The notes under the pieces: model-generated
What the model was told of the DNA's origin: nothing
Databases searched by the model: none
Seen by the model: only the letters and a program-made list of their open reading frames with translations
Assembly: GCF_000715075.1 (NCBI RefSeq)
Contig: NC_134096.1
Span: 38,327,804-38,391,803 of the forward strand
Length of the DNA stretch: 64,000 nt
DNA from: Nicotiana tabacum
Lineage: Eukaryota; Streptophyta; Magnoliopsida; Solanales; Solanaceae
Direction of reading: 5' to 3'
Shown here: in pieces, positions 47,216-59,207 of the stretch
Layout: the number at the start of each line of letters is the position of its first letter
Position numbering within the stretch: position 1 is the first letter of the stretch
Made by a program: the position numbers and the translations under genes

Positions 47216-48825
47216 ATGAATCAATCCAAGGCTTATCCAAGGTTTAGCATGGTCTGGTACATACCTGATTCACTAAAGGGTTGGTGGAGAGATCTGGGCA
47301 TTCAGGGACAAGGAGAAGTACGCAAAGTGTTGGGACATTTGCCTTCGCTTATGGAAGTCAAGCCGTGCAAAGAACTCATTGAGGCGGTCACTGCCTTTTG
47401 GGACAAGGAAAGAATGGTATTTAGATTTGGGGATGTTGAATTGACACCATTGCTAGAAGAAATCGGTGGTTATGTTGAAAATGCAAGTCTGTTGTGGAGG
47501 AATAAAAGTGGGAAAGGGCTCAATTGATCATTCCTAAAAATCCTTCACCGCAAGAGTTTCGTAAAAAGCTAGGGTTGCAAGGAGGCAAAATGATGACCCA
47601 TGTAATAAAGTCAAAAATTTCACTTCAATACTTGTATGATAGATTCGGTCATGGGTACGCTCGAGAGATATATAATATAGAATCGCACTGTCCCGATGCA
47701 TGGACCCAAAAGAGAATTTTTGCATTTGTCATTTGTTTTCTGGGGCTAGTGGTTTTTCCTCGACGGGCTAAAAAAGATATTCACACCCGAATTATCATAG
47801 TAGCGGATGCAGTATTTAATGGAATAGACGGTAATCTTAGCACTATAGTTTCTATGATCTTGGCTGACATCTATCGGTCTCTGAGCCACTGCAAAGACGG
47901 GGCTAGACATTTCGAGGGATATAACTTGCTACTTCAAATTTGGCTGATTGAACACCACTAAAAAGTTAACGGAAAGCAAGCTCTTCGCAAGCCTATTGAA
48001 GATGACTATATTCTATCACATGACTTGAGAGTTACTTTAGGGGTCAAGAAGATAAAACGCCCCGCTGATGTTGAAGGATGGGTTAAGCTGCTAGATTGTT
48101 TGACAGAAGATTCGGTCCAATGTATGTTTGACCGGTTCCCTTCCTCAGAACTGGTAGTTTATGCCAAGGAAACCCCATACTTGATTTTGATGGAAGTCTG
48201 TGGCCTTCGATCCTACGTGCCAATAAGGGTTCTTAGGCAAGCTGGGAGAACGCAGACTATACCAAGGGTAAGCAACATGAATCGTTACATGATTGACTAT
48301 GAAAGCGATAAAATCCCGTTTGTTAAGGACATTCTCAATATGTGGAAAAAAAAGAAATTCATGATGGTGGACACTATAGCAATAGACATGTATCATGCAG
48401 GTTGTGGCATTGGTTACGTTGAGTGGTTGCATGCTGACGTCAAAAGGTTAGTCTCTCCTAGCATCAAGGGAGGGGAGCATATCATTGACAAAGAGGCTCG
48501 AGCATAAATCTTATATCGTCGATTCAAAAGAAAGGCTCATGACTCTGAAATCCGACATCAAAAGCAACTTGAGGATCACACAAAGGAACTGGAAGAAAAG
48601 GATAAAGAGATAGAGCATTGGCAATTTCAAGCTCTTAGCTTGGAGCAAAACATGCTAGAGTTGAGCGAAGAATTTCGTCGGCAAGGGGAAGAATGTATCA
48701 ACACGGTTTTTGAGGTTGGAGGTAATATGGAAAAAGCATACCTTGTGACAAGCCATAGTCATTTCGAGAATGCCATCCGAGCTGCGAATAAGCCAAAGAT
48801 TGATGAAGGAGCATCTGCAAGCTAG
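47216..48825 (+). pseudogene. ORF1 of Ogre element D
   Basis: The extra reading frame upstream of gag found in Ogre elements. It begins MNQSKAYPRFSMVWYIPDSL and includes GHLPSLMEVKPCKELIEAV and FWDKERMVFRFGDVELTPLL, which resemble the DUF7745/plant mobile domain-like proteins encoded by many plant retroelements. Near 47524 the frame shifts by one; the rest is interrupted by stops at 47959 and 48505. The C-terminal section (about 48520-48780) is rich in Glu, Lys and Gln with heptad-like spacing, so a coiled coil is likely. An (ATT)n run follows at 48848-48885. The molecular function of Ogre ORF1 is not established. Confidence 0.8.
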
Positions 48826-49204
48826 ACTAGGAGTTTTTCTTTCATTGTTATTATTATTATTATTATTACTATTATTATTATTATTTTGTCATTTACTTAT
48901 GAACAATTGTTGGATTATTAATAAAAATTTGGGGTATTTGAGAGCAAATGGAATGAAACATATTGGCACATTTATTTCTTGAATATTCGCTAGGCCTACC
49001 TTGGGCAAAAAGAGGTCCCCACGTTAGGGCGTGCTTTAAATATTCTAATTGAATGGGTTTTCACTATCTTTATCTGTTGTGTGTTTACGTCCTACATATT
49101 TTTATTTTGCTGCAGTTACTTCACCTTGCTAACTTGGCTATTTTTTTTCTTTCCTTTGTTTTATTTATTTTTAATTCCCTTTCCTAAAGGTTGATTCGTG
49201 CATC

Positions 49205-51114
49205 GTGGTTGTGTTATCATATCATACTCGATCAAAAAGGCCTCCACCACCTCCTCCTCCTAGCAGTCCCAACAACAAAAGAAAAGGTCTAATGAAAGAT
49301 GCAAGCGGTATGGCTGGTAAAGAAAGGATTCCCACTCCTAAGGAAACTGTGAAAACATCTGACGGAAGTCTGACAGGACAGAACGAGTTGGCCCTCCATT
49401 TGGAACAAAGAAAATTGGAGAAAGTTTGAAACATTGCAAATTTATCCCTCTCCCCGAACATTCCAGACGTAAATCACCAAGACGACTCCAACCAAACCAC
49501 TACTGAAAATAACCAACCTCCTCCTCAAAATAAACCACCGCCCTTGAATCCGCTGCCACAAGCTCCACAAAATCCACCACCTCAAACCACTCAATACTAT
49601 CAAAACCCTCCAATAACCCAACACTATCAAAACCGGCCACCCCAATAATGCAACACCAAAGTCAACCACCATTCCAAACCTCGCAACACCACACCAATCC
49701 AATACTCCCACAAAACACCGTTTATCCCCTTGCCCACAATTCCCCACAATCCATTACTCATACCCATGATCCATCCCAAACATTTATCAATAACCACCCA
49801 TATACCCAAATTCCCGAAACCTACCAAACCAACCCTATATATGTGGAAACCTTACCATACACGCCCCAACAAGCTCAATGTACACCTGAGCCCACTGAAA
49901 AAGACATGCTGATTAAAAGTATGACCGAAGAGTTGAAAAGGTTGACCGGAAGAATCCAAACTATTGAAACAGGGAAATGTATTGAAGGTTTGAATTATGA
50001 AGATTTGTGCATCCAACCTGACGTTGAGCTGCCCGAAGGCTACAATCCTCCGAAGTTTGAAATGTTCGATGGTGCTGGTGACCCAAAGGCTCATTTGAGA
50101 ATGTACTATGATAAGCTCATGGGAGTAGGGAAAAACGAGCAAATCCGCATGAAGCTGTTTATGAGAAGTCTTACTGGGGACGCTCTATCTTGGTACATTG
50201 GCCAGGATCCAAAGAAATGGCACAACTTGGTTAACATGGCTTCTAATTTCATGGATAGGTTCAGATTCCACACTGAAAATGCTCCAGACTTGTTCTATAT
50301 TCAGAATTTGAAGAAGAAACCCAATGAAACATTTAGAGACTATGCTACTAGATGGAGATCTGAGGCAGCCAAGGTACAACCACCATTAGAGGAGGGTCAA
50401 ATGAACAAATTCTTTGTGCGAGCCCAGGACCCCCAATACTATGAGAGGTTGATGGTTATTGATGATCACAAGTTCTCGGATGTCATCAAGTTAGGAGAGA
50501 AAATCGAAGAGGGTATCAAAAGTGGCATGGTGACCAATTTTGAAGCTTTGCAGGCTACTAACAAGGCCCTGCAATCGGGGGCATTTTAGAACCGAAGAAG
50601 AAGAAAGAAGTGAGCGCCGTAATGGTAGCACAAGGCCCGAGGACTCCCTTAACATACTGAACACCTCCTCCTCCATATCTACACATACCACCAACATACC
50701 ATTATCCCACAACCCCACAACATGTCTATAACACTCAACCCACATACTTCCAATCACCTCCACCTACCCACTAAAAATTACCCGAGACCCAGAGCCAACT
50801 TCGAAAGAAGACTGCCTAGACAATACACTCCACTTGCCGAACCTATAGCCCAACTATACGAAAGGCTAAAAGTTGCGGGCTATATCACAACCATTCCCCC
50901 TGCTGCAGACACACCCATTAAATGGGTTAACCCCAACAAAAGTTGTGCTTACCATTCTGGCATGAAAGGGCATACATTGGAGCAATGTCGCTCTCTGAAG
51001 GATAAGATACAAACACTTATTGATACTAAGGTAATTCACTTAAAGTGGCCCACACCAAATGTTCACAATAACCCTCTTCCCCATCACAAAGAGGGGGGGG
51101 GGGAGTACACATGA
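49205..51114 (+). pseudogene. gag of element D, broken
   Basis: Starts at MVVLSYHTRSKRPPPPPPP. A proline/glutamine-rich N-terminal region crosses a stop at 49427 and a frameshift near 49645. The capsid section is intact from 49648 to 50589: YNPPKFEMFDGAGDPKAHLR, LFMRSLTGDALSWYIGQDP, MDRFRFHTENAPDLF and FRDYATRWRSEAAKV. After a further break a Pro/Tyr-rich linker leads to a 50722-51114 section with a CCHC-like knuckle (CAYHSGMKGHTLEQC). The product would form cytoplasmic particles. The run of G at 51092-51103 is a likely site of slippage. Confidence 0.88.
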
Positions 51115-51347
51115 TAGAAGTAGATGAAGAATGGGATGAAGAAGGATCCATTGGTTTTATTCGAGATGGGGATATCGTGGTGGTCCCTCCTGTTGTACCT
51201 CCACCTGTTGTGGTACAAGTTTGTGCACCGTTTAAAGTTGAATTGGCCGTATCTCGGTCACCATTTACTGTCATGGTGAGTCCACCACCTGTTTATAATT
51301 CAAGAGTTGTTCCCTGAGACTATGAGGCTGAGGCAAGGAGAAAAGGT

Positions 51348-52668
51348 ATGTCCAAGATGGAGGAAGCGGGAGCCGCACAAGGTATGACCAGAACTAGACG
51401 AGTCTACACGCCTGAGAACATGACCCAAGGAGGATCGAGTAAGGAGAATACGCAAAGGTCACCTATTGTAGAAGTAGGAGGCAAGGAGATTTGGAGAAAG
51501 GTGCAAGCTAAAGAATATTATGTGGTTGAACATCTGAACAAGACTCCTGCTCAGATATCTATTCTATCCTTGTTGCAGAATTCTGATGCACATAAGAATG
51601 CTTTAATGAAAGTTCTGAGTGAAGCATATGTGCCGGCCAATATCACAGGTAAAGACATGGAAATATGGTGGGACATATATTTGAGACCCACAAGATTTCT
51701 TTTCATGAAGATGAACTACCTCCCGAGGGGCTCAACTATAACAAAGCATTGTATATCACTGTGCAACATGAGAATAAGTTCATATACCAAGTGTTGATCG
51801 ATGGTGGTTCTTGTCTGAACATATGTCCATTGACTACATTGAGGAAATTGGGTATAAATCTGTCAGAGATACATGAGGGAAGCATGAATGTGAAGGCTTT
51901 TGATTGTTCCCAAAGGGCTATTATCGAAGAAATCAATTTGAGGTTGAAAATCGGACCGATGGTATTCGATGTGGAATTCCAAGTGCTAGACATCTCAACC
52001 ATCTACAACTTACTATTGGGGAGGCCATGGATCTATATGGCTGGGGTTATTGCTTCCACTCTGCACCAAGTTGTTAAGTTCGAATGGGATCATCAAGAGG
52101 TGGTTGTTCACGGAGATGGCAACAATCCTATATACACCAATCAAATAGTCCCTGTGGTCAATATAGAGAGAAATGTAGGAGGAGGTACCTTTTACACTGT
52201 CGAGCTAGTTGGACATATTAAACAGAGTAGATGGTGCAGTGACCGAGTGATGAGTATGATGTTTTGGTTGGGATATGAACCAGGTAGGGGCCTTGGTCCT
52301 AAACTGGAGGGAATAGCTGAACCTGTGGAACCTCGTTTTCAAAAGACTACTTTTGGCTTGGGTTATAAGTATACCTCACGGGAATTCAAGGACTGGACAC
52401 CTCCTTGGAGCAGGTTTTACTATCCTCTGCCAAAGACGATACCACATTTGCACCAAACCTTCCGAAAGGCTGAAACCATTTGGGGAGATGAAGCAGACAA
52501 TATCCTGGAGGGGGTGAAGAACCTTTTCCTGTTAGAGCCCGAGGACAATGGATATTGCAATGTGGTACTATTCGGGGAAGTGGAGGAAGACACAATCTAG
52601 GCTATGGAAGCTGGGGCTATGCTCGGAAATTGGACTGTCACTCCATCCCGGGCTCGCCGAGCACCTGG
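51348..52668 (+). pseudogene. Protease and G-patch-like region of element D
   Basis: A frame at 51348-51797 (VGGKEIWRKVQAKEYYVVEH, LLQNSDAHKNALMKVL) shifts near 51665 to the 51665-52600 frame. The latter holds the aspartic protease (VLIDGGSCLNICPLTTLRKL; catalytic Asp-Gly-Gly-Ser as usual in this lineage) and IYNLLLGRPWIYMAGVI. A G-patch-like segment follows (LGYEPGRGLGPKLEGI, then FGLGYKYTSRE). A stop at 52598 is followed by a short open extension to the intron donor at 52669. The acidic insert 51111-51317 just before belongs to the gag-protease linker. Confidence 0.88.
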
Positions 52669-52872
52669 GTAGCTTTTGGCGATTTAGCATCTCTATGTTT
52701 TAATTATCAAAAAGCAAAAACATTTAGCATTTCATGTTTTAAATAAATGCTCAAGTGATTGAGCCTTATTTTTATGTTTATTTTCGCATTATGTTTAAAA
52801 CAATTCACCAGTTTTATTAATGACGTATTTACCTTTTCTACTTATTTTTGTCTTGTTATCTTTATATTTCAG
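52669..52872 (+). other. Candidate intron between protease and RT of element D
   Basis: Starts CTGG/GTAGCTTT and ends TTTATATTTCAG/CAAG after an AT-rich, T-rich 204 bp. Ogre elements are known to splice an intron between protease and RT-RNase H. The in-frame stop at 52670-52672 and others inside would be removed by splicing. Branch point and use are not verifiable from the sequence alone. Confidence 0.65.
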
Positions 52873-54590
52873 CAAGACTATTTTCTATCCTGTTGAATCT
52901 ACAAGCGTGACATGTAATGAGACAACGAGACATGACATAAGTGATTCATTGTATTGGGAGGACGATACACCGCATGAAGAGATTGTCAAAGAGATAGAGA
53001 ATTTTGAGAATAAACCCAAGTCAAATTTAGAAGAAACTGAGGTAGTTAACTTGGGTAATGCCGCAACAGTTAGGGAAACTCGCATTAGTTTTCATCTATC
53101 ACCGACAGACAAGGAATAGTATATTGAGTTCTTAAAAGAGTACGCTGATATCTTTGCTTGGTCATATGATGATATGATGGGTTTGAGTACATCTATAGTA
53201 TCCCATAAGCTACCTACTAATCCAATGTGTCCACCTGTGAAGCAGAAACTCAGAAATTTCAAACTGGATCTAAGTTTGAAAATCAAAGAGGAGGTTACCA
53301 AGCAATTGGAAGCCAAGATCCTCCATGCTGTCAGATACCCTATTTGGTTAGCTAACATTGTGCCCGTGCCTAAGAAAGATGGAAAGGTTAGAGTTTGCGT
53401 CGACTACAAGGATCTCAACAAGGCCAGTCCTAAAGATGACTTTCCATTGCCAAACATACACATCTTGATCAACAATTGTGCAAAGCATGAACTCCAATCA
53501 TTCATAGATTGCTTTGCCAGATATCACCAGATTAGAATGGACGAAGAGGATGCTGAAAAGACTGCTTTTATTACGCCATGGGGGGTATATTGTTACAAAG
53601 TTATGCCGTTTGGTTTGAAGAATGCTGGGGCGACATATATAAGAGCCATAACTACCATCTTTCATGACATTATCCACAAAGAAATTGAGGTATATGTAGA
53701 CGACGTCATAATCAAATCAAAGAGGATCTCAGACCATTTGACTGATCTTAGGAAGTTTTTTGACAGACTACGGAGATATAACTTGAAGCTAAATCCCGCA
53801 AAATGTGCTTTTAGGGTACCCGCTGGCAAATTATTGGATTTCATTATCAGTCGTCGAGGAATCAAATTGGATCCGTCAAAGATCAAAGCTATTCAAGAGT
53901 TACCACTGCCGAGGAGTAAGAAAGATGTGATGAGTTTCTTGGGACGCCTCAACTACATCAGCCGTTTCATAGCCCAATCAACCGTGATTTGTGAGCCAAT
54001 CTTCAAGATGCTGAGGCAGGATGCTGCGACTGAATGGACCGAAGAATACCAAAAATCTTTTGATAAGATCAAGGAATACTTATCTCAACCTCCTGCTCTG
54101 GTTCCTCCTAAGCCTGGAAGACCGTTGTTATTATACTTGTCCGTGCTAGATGGGGCGTTCGGATGTGTTTTATGACAACATGATGAAACTGGCAGAAAGG
54201 AGCAAGCAATATACTATCTAAGCAAGAATTTCACACCATATGAGGCCCGCTATTCATTGTTGGAACTCACATGTTGTGCCTTAACATGGGTAACACAAAA
54301 GTTGAAACATTATTTTTGTGCACATACTACCTATCTGATCTCGAGGATAGATCCTTTGAAATACATCTTCCAGGAGCCTATGCCTACCGGGAAACTAGCA
54401 AAATGGCATATATTGTTGAGTGAATTTGACATTACCTATGTCACTCAAAAGGAAGTCAAAGGGCAAGCACTGGCAGACCATCTAGCAGAGAATCCCGTGG
54501 ATGAGGAATACAAACCATTAAGGACATACTTCCCCGATGAAGAAGTGCTATTCATTGGGGAAGACATCTCAGAAGCATATGATGGTTAGA
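52873..54590 (+). pseudogene. Reverse transcriptase and first RNase H of element D
   Basis: A single reading frame with no frameshift, broken by stops at 53117, 54173 and 54587. A linker with acidic residues is followed by LKEYADIFAWSYDDMMGL, VPKKDGKVRVCVDYKDLN, FARYHQIRMDEEDAEKTAF, VMPFGLKNAGATY and the catalytic YVDD (53693-53704). The thumb/connection has LDPSKIKAIQELPLPRS and FLGRLNYISRFI. The first RNase H (LLYLSVLDGAFGCVL, YYLSKNFTPYEARYSLLEL, LADHLAENP) is the degenerate type usual in this lineage. Product: cDNA synthesis in cytoplasmic particles. Confidence 0.92.
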
Positions 54591-55000
54591 GAATGTTCTT
54601 TGATGGGTCCGCAAACTTCAAAGGAGTAGGAATTGGAGCGGTGCTAGAATCAGAGACCGGTTAACATTACCCGGTATCTGCCAAACTCAGGTTCCCGTGC
54701 ACCAACAATATGGCGGTATACGAAGCTTGTATTCTAGGACTCAGGCTAGCCATCGACATGAACATTCAGGAAATACTGGTAATCGGAGATTCAGATTTGC
54801 TGATACATCAAGTGCTTGGAGAATGGGCTACCAAGAACTCAAAAATACTGCCTTATTTACACTGTGTGCAAGATTTAATCAAGAGATTTGTCAAGATAGA
54901 ATTCAAGAATGTTCCTCGGACTCAGAACGAGTTTGCAGACGCCTTGGCCATATTATCATCCATGATTCATCATCCGGATAAAAGCTACATTGATCCTATA
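54591..55000 (+). pseudogene. Second (archaeal-type) RNase H of element D
   Basis: Same frame as RT. MFFDGSANFKGVGIGAVL, NNMAVYEACILGLRLAIDM, VIGDSDLLIHQVLGEW and NEFADALAILSSM supply the Asp-Glu-Asp-Asp set expected of RNase H. A second RNase H acquired next to the first is a known trait of Tat/Ogre elements. One stop (54662-54664) interrupts it. Confidence 0.88.
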
Positions 55001-56284
55001 CCTATAGATAACCGCAAGCAACCTTCCTATTGTACTCATGTTAAAGAAGAGTTCGATGGGAAGCCATGGTTTTATGATATCAAGGAGTACTTGGAGAAGG
55101 GAGAATATCCAAAAAGTACTACACATGTTCAAAAATGCACATTGTTGAGGTTAGTTAATCATTTCTTTGGGAGTGGAGGAATCTTGTATAGTAGGACCTC
55201 CGATCTAGGTTTACTAAGATGTGTGGACGCTAAGGAGGCATCTAGACTACTTGAAGAAATCCATGCTGGAACATGCGGACCTCATATGAATGGTTTCACT
55301 TTGGCAAAGAAGATATTGAGAGTTGGATATTTCTGGATGACTATGGAAACCGACTGCATACGGTATGTACAAAAATGCCATCAATGTCAAGTTCATGCCG
55401 ATATGATATGAGTTCCGCCCAACGAACTCAATGCGACAAGTTCTCCTTGGCCTTTCGCTGCTTGTGGTATGGATGTTATTGGTCCCATCGATCCCCCCTC
55501 CCCCGCATCTAATGGACATAGATTCATCCTAGTGGCCATTGATTACTTTACCAAATAGGTGGAAGCCACGTCATATAAGTCGGTCACCAAGAAAGTTGTA
55601 GCGGATTTTGTCCGAGATCATCTTGTATGTCGATTTGGGGTCCCCAAATCAATCATTACAGACAATACTGCCAACCTCAATAGTGATCTGATGCAAGCTG
55701 TGTGTGAGAAGTTTAAGATCAAGCACCGCAACTCTACCGCTTATAGGCCTCAGATGAATGGAGCTGTAGAGGCCGCTAACAAGAACATCAAGAAGATACT
55801 ACTCAAAATGATAAATAACCACAAGCATTGGCATGAGAAGCTACCTTTTGCATCACAATCCGCACTTCCACTGGGGCAACACCATACCTTTTAGTATATG
55901 GTACTGAAGCTGTGATACCCGCTGAAGTAGAAATACCATCTTTGAGAATTATACAAGAAGCTGAGTTGAGTGATGCTGAATCGATACAGAGCAGATATGA
56001 CCAATTAGCACTTATTGACGGAAAAAGAATGAATGCAGTATGTCATGGTCAACTCTATCAGAATAAGATGGCTAAAGCCCAGGCAATTCACACCAGGGCA
56101 ATTGATTTTGAAGAGGATTTTTCCGCATCAAGATGAGGCGAAGGGTAAGTTTTCACCAAATTGGCAAGGCCCTTATATGGTTCATCGAGTCTTGACAGGA
56201 GGGGCACTCATACTAGCAGAAATGGATGGAGAAGTATGGCCAAAACCTCTAAATTCAGACACCGTCAAAAGATATTACATTTAG
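55001..56284 (+). pseudogene. Integrase of element D
   Basis: Zinc-binding start (EIHAGTCGPHMNGFTLAKKI ... CHQCQVH), then the catalytic core: Asp in CGMDVIGPI, Asp in SIITDNTANLNSDL and Glu in MNGAVEAANKNIKKIL, giving the D,D,E triad. Stops at 55409 and 55556 and a frameshift near 55895 break it. The C-terminal part resumes in frame at 56033-56284 with KGKFSPNWQGPYMVHRVLTG and ends LNSDTVKRYYI, a typical end for this lineage. The product would insert cDNA into nuclear DNA. Confidence 0.92.
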
Positions 56285-56424
56285 AGACAATCTTTTGTAT
56301 TTCTGTCTGATGTACCATGAACTACGTTTGACCTGATTCCTGTTTAAGAGGGGATACGTAGGAAGCTCTGTGGGTTCGTCCATATTATAATAAAAATATA
56401 ATTTTCCCTTCAAGACAGAATCTG

Positions 56425-56672
56425 GGATAGAAATTTTGAGGGAGCCCTCAAAATTTCATAAAGAAATTTGGCATTACAGCATCAGAACATTGCCTGAAAG
56501 CATAGAGAGCTAGAGTCATCTGAACTGGGGCAGAAATTTTGAGGGTGCCCTCAAAATTTGATTCAACATAAAGAAATTTGGCATTACAGCACCAAAACAT
56601 CGCCAGAAAGCATATCAGAGCCAGAGTCATCTGAGTTGGGGCAGAATTTTGAGGGAGCACTCAAAATTTCAA
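56425..56672 (+). repeat. Two-copy tandem duplication, about 113-121 bp
   Basis: Two copies of 'gaaattttgagggagccctcaaaattt' followed by 'aagaaatttggcattacagca' and 'gaaagcatagagagctagagtcatctga', plus a partial third. The phrase TTTTGAGGG..CCCTCAAAA is itself a perfect short inverted repeat in each unit. Confidence 0.8.
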
Positions 56673-57223
56673 TCAACATGAAGAAGTTGCAGTGTCTCAA
56701 AACATGTCACAATTTTACGATTCAATAAAAGCTTTTTTTTATGTATGTATCTTATGCATTGTCACTTATTTTATTAAAAACTGGTTTTTATTTATTTATT
56801 TATTTTGAAAAAAAAAGAAGATAACTCCTAAATAACTTGTTTCCAAAATCACTTGTGTTAGCCAAATACGTTACCTAGGTGAAGCCCAGGGATTCAAAGG
56901 CTAAAGTCGGGAGAAAGGACAACACGCGAAACCAAAAGCACGAATCAACCTTTCCCTCAAACTTACAAATTTTCTTTGAATGCAGGAATATTAGGAACAA
57001 CATTGTCAAGAATACTTGCAAAGGATATACGATGAAATCACTATCTGCACAACGACATACATTGCGAAGAAGTTTTTTGTAAAAATAAGAATTGCTAAAC
57101 GTTGTTTTCATCCTTGCACAAGGTTTAAACACTGACTTCATCCTTGCATAAGTTTAAATACTGCCCTTATCCGTGCATAAGTCTAAGTATTGCCTCACAT
57201 ACTTGCATAAGTCTAAACTCTGC

Positions 57224-58120
57224 ATTGTATGGCTGAAAGATCGCCCCATACTTCATCTGCATGACTGAAAGATTGCCCCATAATGCATTGCATGGCTGAA
57301 AGATCGCCCCATTCTGTATTGCATGGCTGAAAGATCACCTCATACTGCATTGCATGGCTGAAAGATCGCCACATACTGTATCTGCATGGCTAAAAGATTG
57401 CCCCATACTGCATTGCATGGCTGAAAGATCGCCACATACTGCATTTGCATGGCTGAAAGATTGCCCCATACCGCAATGCATGGCTGAAAGATTGCCCCAT
57501 ACTGCATCTGCATAGCTGAAAGATCGCCACATACTGCATTGCATGGCTGAAAGATCGCCCCATATAATGCATGGCTGAAAGATTGCCCCATACTGCATCT
57601 GCATAGCTGAAAGATCGCCACATACTGCATTGCATGGCTGAAAGATCGCCCCATATTGCATTGCATGGCTGAACGATCGCCTCATACTGCATTGCATGGC
57701 TGAAAGATCGCCTCATATTGCATTGCATAGTTAGAAAGATCGCCTCATACTGCATTGCATGGCTGAAAGATCGCCTAATACTGCATTGCATGGCTGAAAG
57801 ATCGTCTCATACTGCATTGCATGGCTGAAAGATCACCTCATACTGCATCAGCATGGCTGAAAGATCGCCTTATACTACATATCATGGGCTGAAAGATCGC
57901 CACATACTGCATTGCATGGCTGAAAGATCGCCCTATACTGCATTGCATGGCTGAAAGATCGCCTCATACTGCATTGCATAGTTAGAAAGATCGCCTCATA
58001 CTGCATTGCATGGCTGAAAGATCGCCTCATACTGCATTGCATAGCTGAAAGATCGCCTCATACTGCATTGCATGGCTGAAAGATCACCTCATACTACATA
58101 TCATGGGCTGAAAGATCGCC
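57224..58120 (+). repeat. 31 bp minisatellite in the 3' untranslated region of D
   Basis: About 29 units of GCATGGCTGAAAGATCGCCT followed by CATACTGCATT, with variants (TCGCCC/TTGCCC, CACAT/CTCAT, GCATCTGCAT spacers giving about 36 bp). Long minus-strand frames across it (57335-57791) arise from the repeat. Tandem arrays between integrase and the 3' LTR are known in Ogre-type elements and are thought to seed satellites. Confidence 0.92.
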
Positions 58121-58124
58121 AAAT

Positions 58125-58370
58125 TATCCAAAGGCGTCATCGTCCAAAGGCACCATTTTCATGGCTTGAGGACACCATTTCATGGCCTAAGGATTTCAAA
58201 GTTACACATTATTATTCAAAGGCATCATAGTCCAAAGGCATCATCCTCATGGCTTAAAGACACCATTTCATGGCCTTCGAATCCCTTTATTATACGTTTC
58301 ATGGCCCAGGACATCATGGTCTAAGGACATCATTCTCATCGTCCGATGATAGCATTCATGGTCCAAAGGG
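58125..58370 (+). repeat. Second, imperfect repeat array
   Basis: Loosely repeated phrases 'ccaaaggca(c/t)cat', 'catggctt.a.gacaccatttcatggcc'. Less regular than the neighbouring array and possibly an older one. Confidence 0.6.
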
Positions 58371-58943
58371 AACCCTAATCATGTTTGAATCTCACAGTCA
58401 CATCTATGATATTACGACTATATGTGTACATGTTTTCTGCATTCGTTGTATTTTAAGTTTTGCAGGTAATACGGAAGGTAACCTTTCTTCAAATGGGAGC
58501 AATTCTCGCTCCGATTTCCGTTCAACGTTCACATTCTTTTCATACCCTGTATAATTGCCAACCCATAGTCAAGCATTTCTTTTTTGTAGTGACTCCCTAT
58601 CATATTTCCTTAAGCAGTAACGGTCGTCTTCATGTCATTGCTGCTCTTACATTCCTTTTGTGACACCAACCATTCACAACACCATCCTATTCAAAAAAAC
58701 CATTCTTCGAAACATACAACTTTTCTTAGCGACTTCAGAGATATTGTTCGCCTTTGGATCTAGAACTACACATGGCCCGATTCTCGTAAAGCCCGAGATA
58801 TGTAGGCAAGTAGAAAATCGGAGTTCGGCTACAATATTTTCAAAATTCTTATTCCTCTTTTTCTTACACAAACTATCTCATCAGTCGGGCAAATTTGGTT
58901 ACTATGTCAATTTCTTTGCCAGATAACTCTTTCATCATTCTCG
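58371..58943 (+). other. 3' untranslated region of element D
   Basis: Non-coding DNA between the repeat arrays and the polypurine tract. The small frames at 58460-58926 show no domain. Confidence 0.6.
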
Positions 58944-58959
58944 GGCAAAGAGGGGTAGT
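58944..58959 (+). other. Polypurine tract of element D
   Basis: GGCAAAGAGGGGTAGT immediately before TGTTGACATCC of the 3' LTR. Confidence 0.85.
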
Positions 58960-59174
58960 TGTTGACATCCAGTTTTGTCCCTCCTTTCTTCTAATTTATT
59001 TATTTGAGCTTCTATATCATTAGTATATCAAATGTGTTACTTTAACTTATTTTATAACAATATAAGGTCAATTTTTCATATTCATTTATAATTTTCTCTA
59101 TTACTACTCTTGTTACTATTTTCTTATTATTCTTATTATTACCTTCTAATTACTATTACTACCACTACTACATA

Positions 59175-59207
<33 letters not shown>

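Noticed and set aside
49442..49827. Minus-strand frames of 66-101 codons rich in Gly, Trp and Val
   Set aside because: They are the complement of the proline/glutamine-rich gag N-terminus.
51092..51103. Run of G as a possible programmed frameshift site between gag and protease of D
   Set aside because: The coding region has many other breaks, and a homopolymer run is more simply a decay or sequencing site; no downstream structure was evident.
57335..57791. Three overlapping minus-strand frames of 108-133 codons with repeated Met-Gln-Cys-Ser units
   Set aside because: They exist only because the 31 bp minisatellite lacks stops on that strand; no start context or domain.
57224..58120. Regular direct repeats resembling a CRISPR array
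   Set aside because: The units adjoin without unique spacers and the context is a plant retrotransposon.
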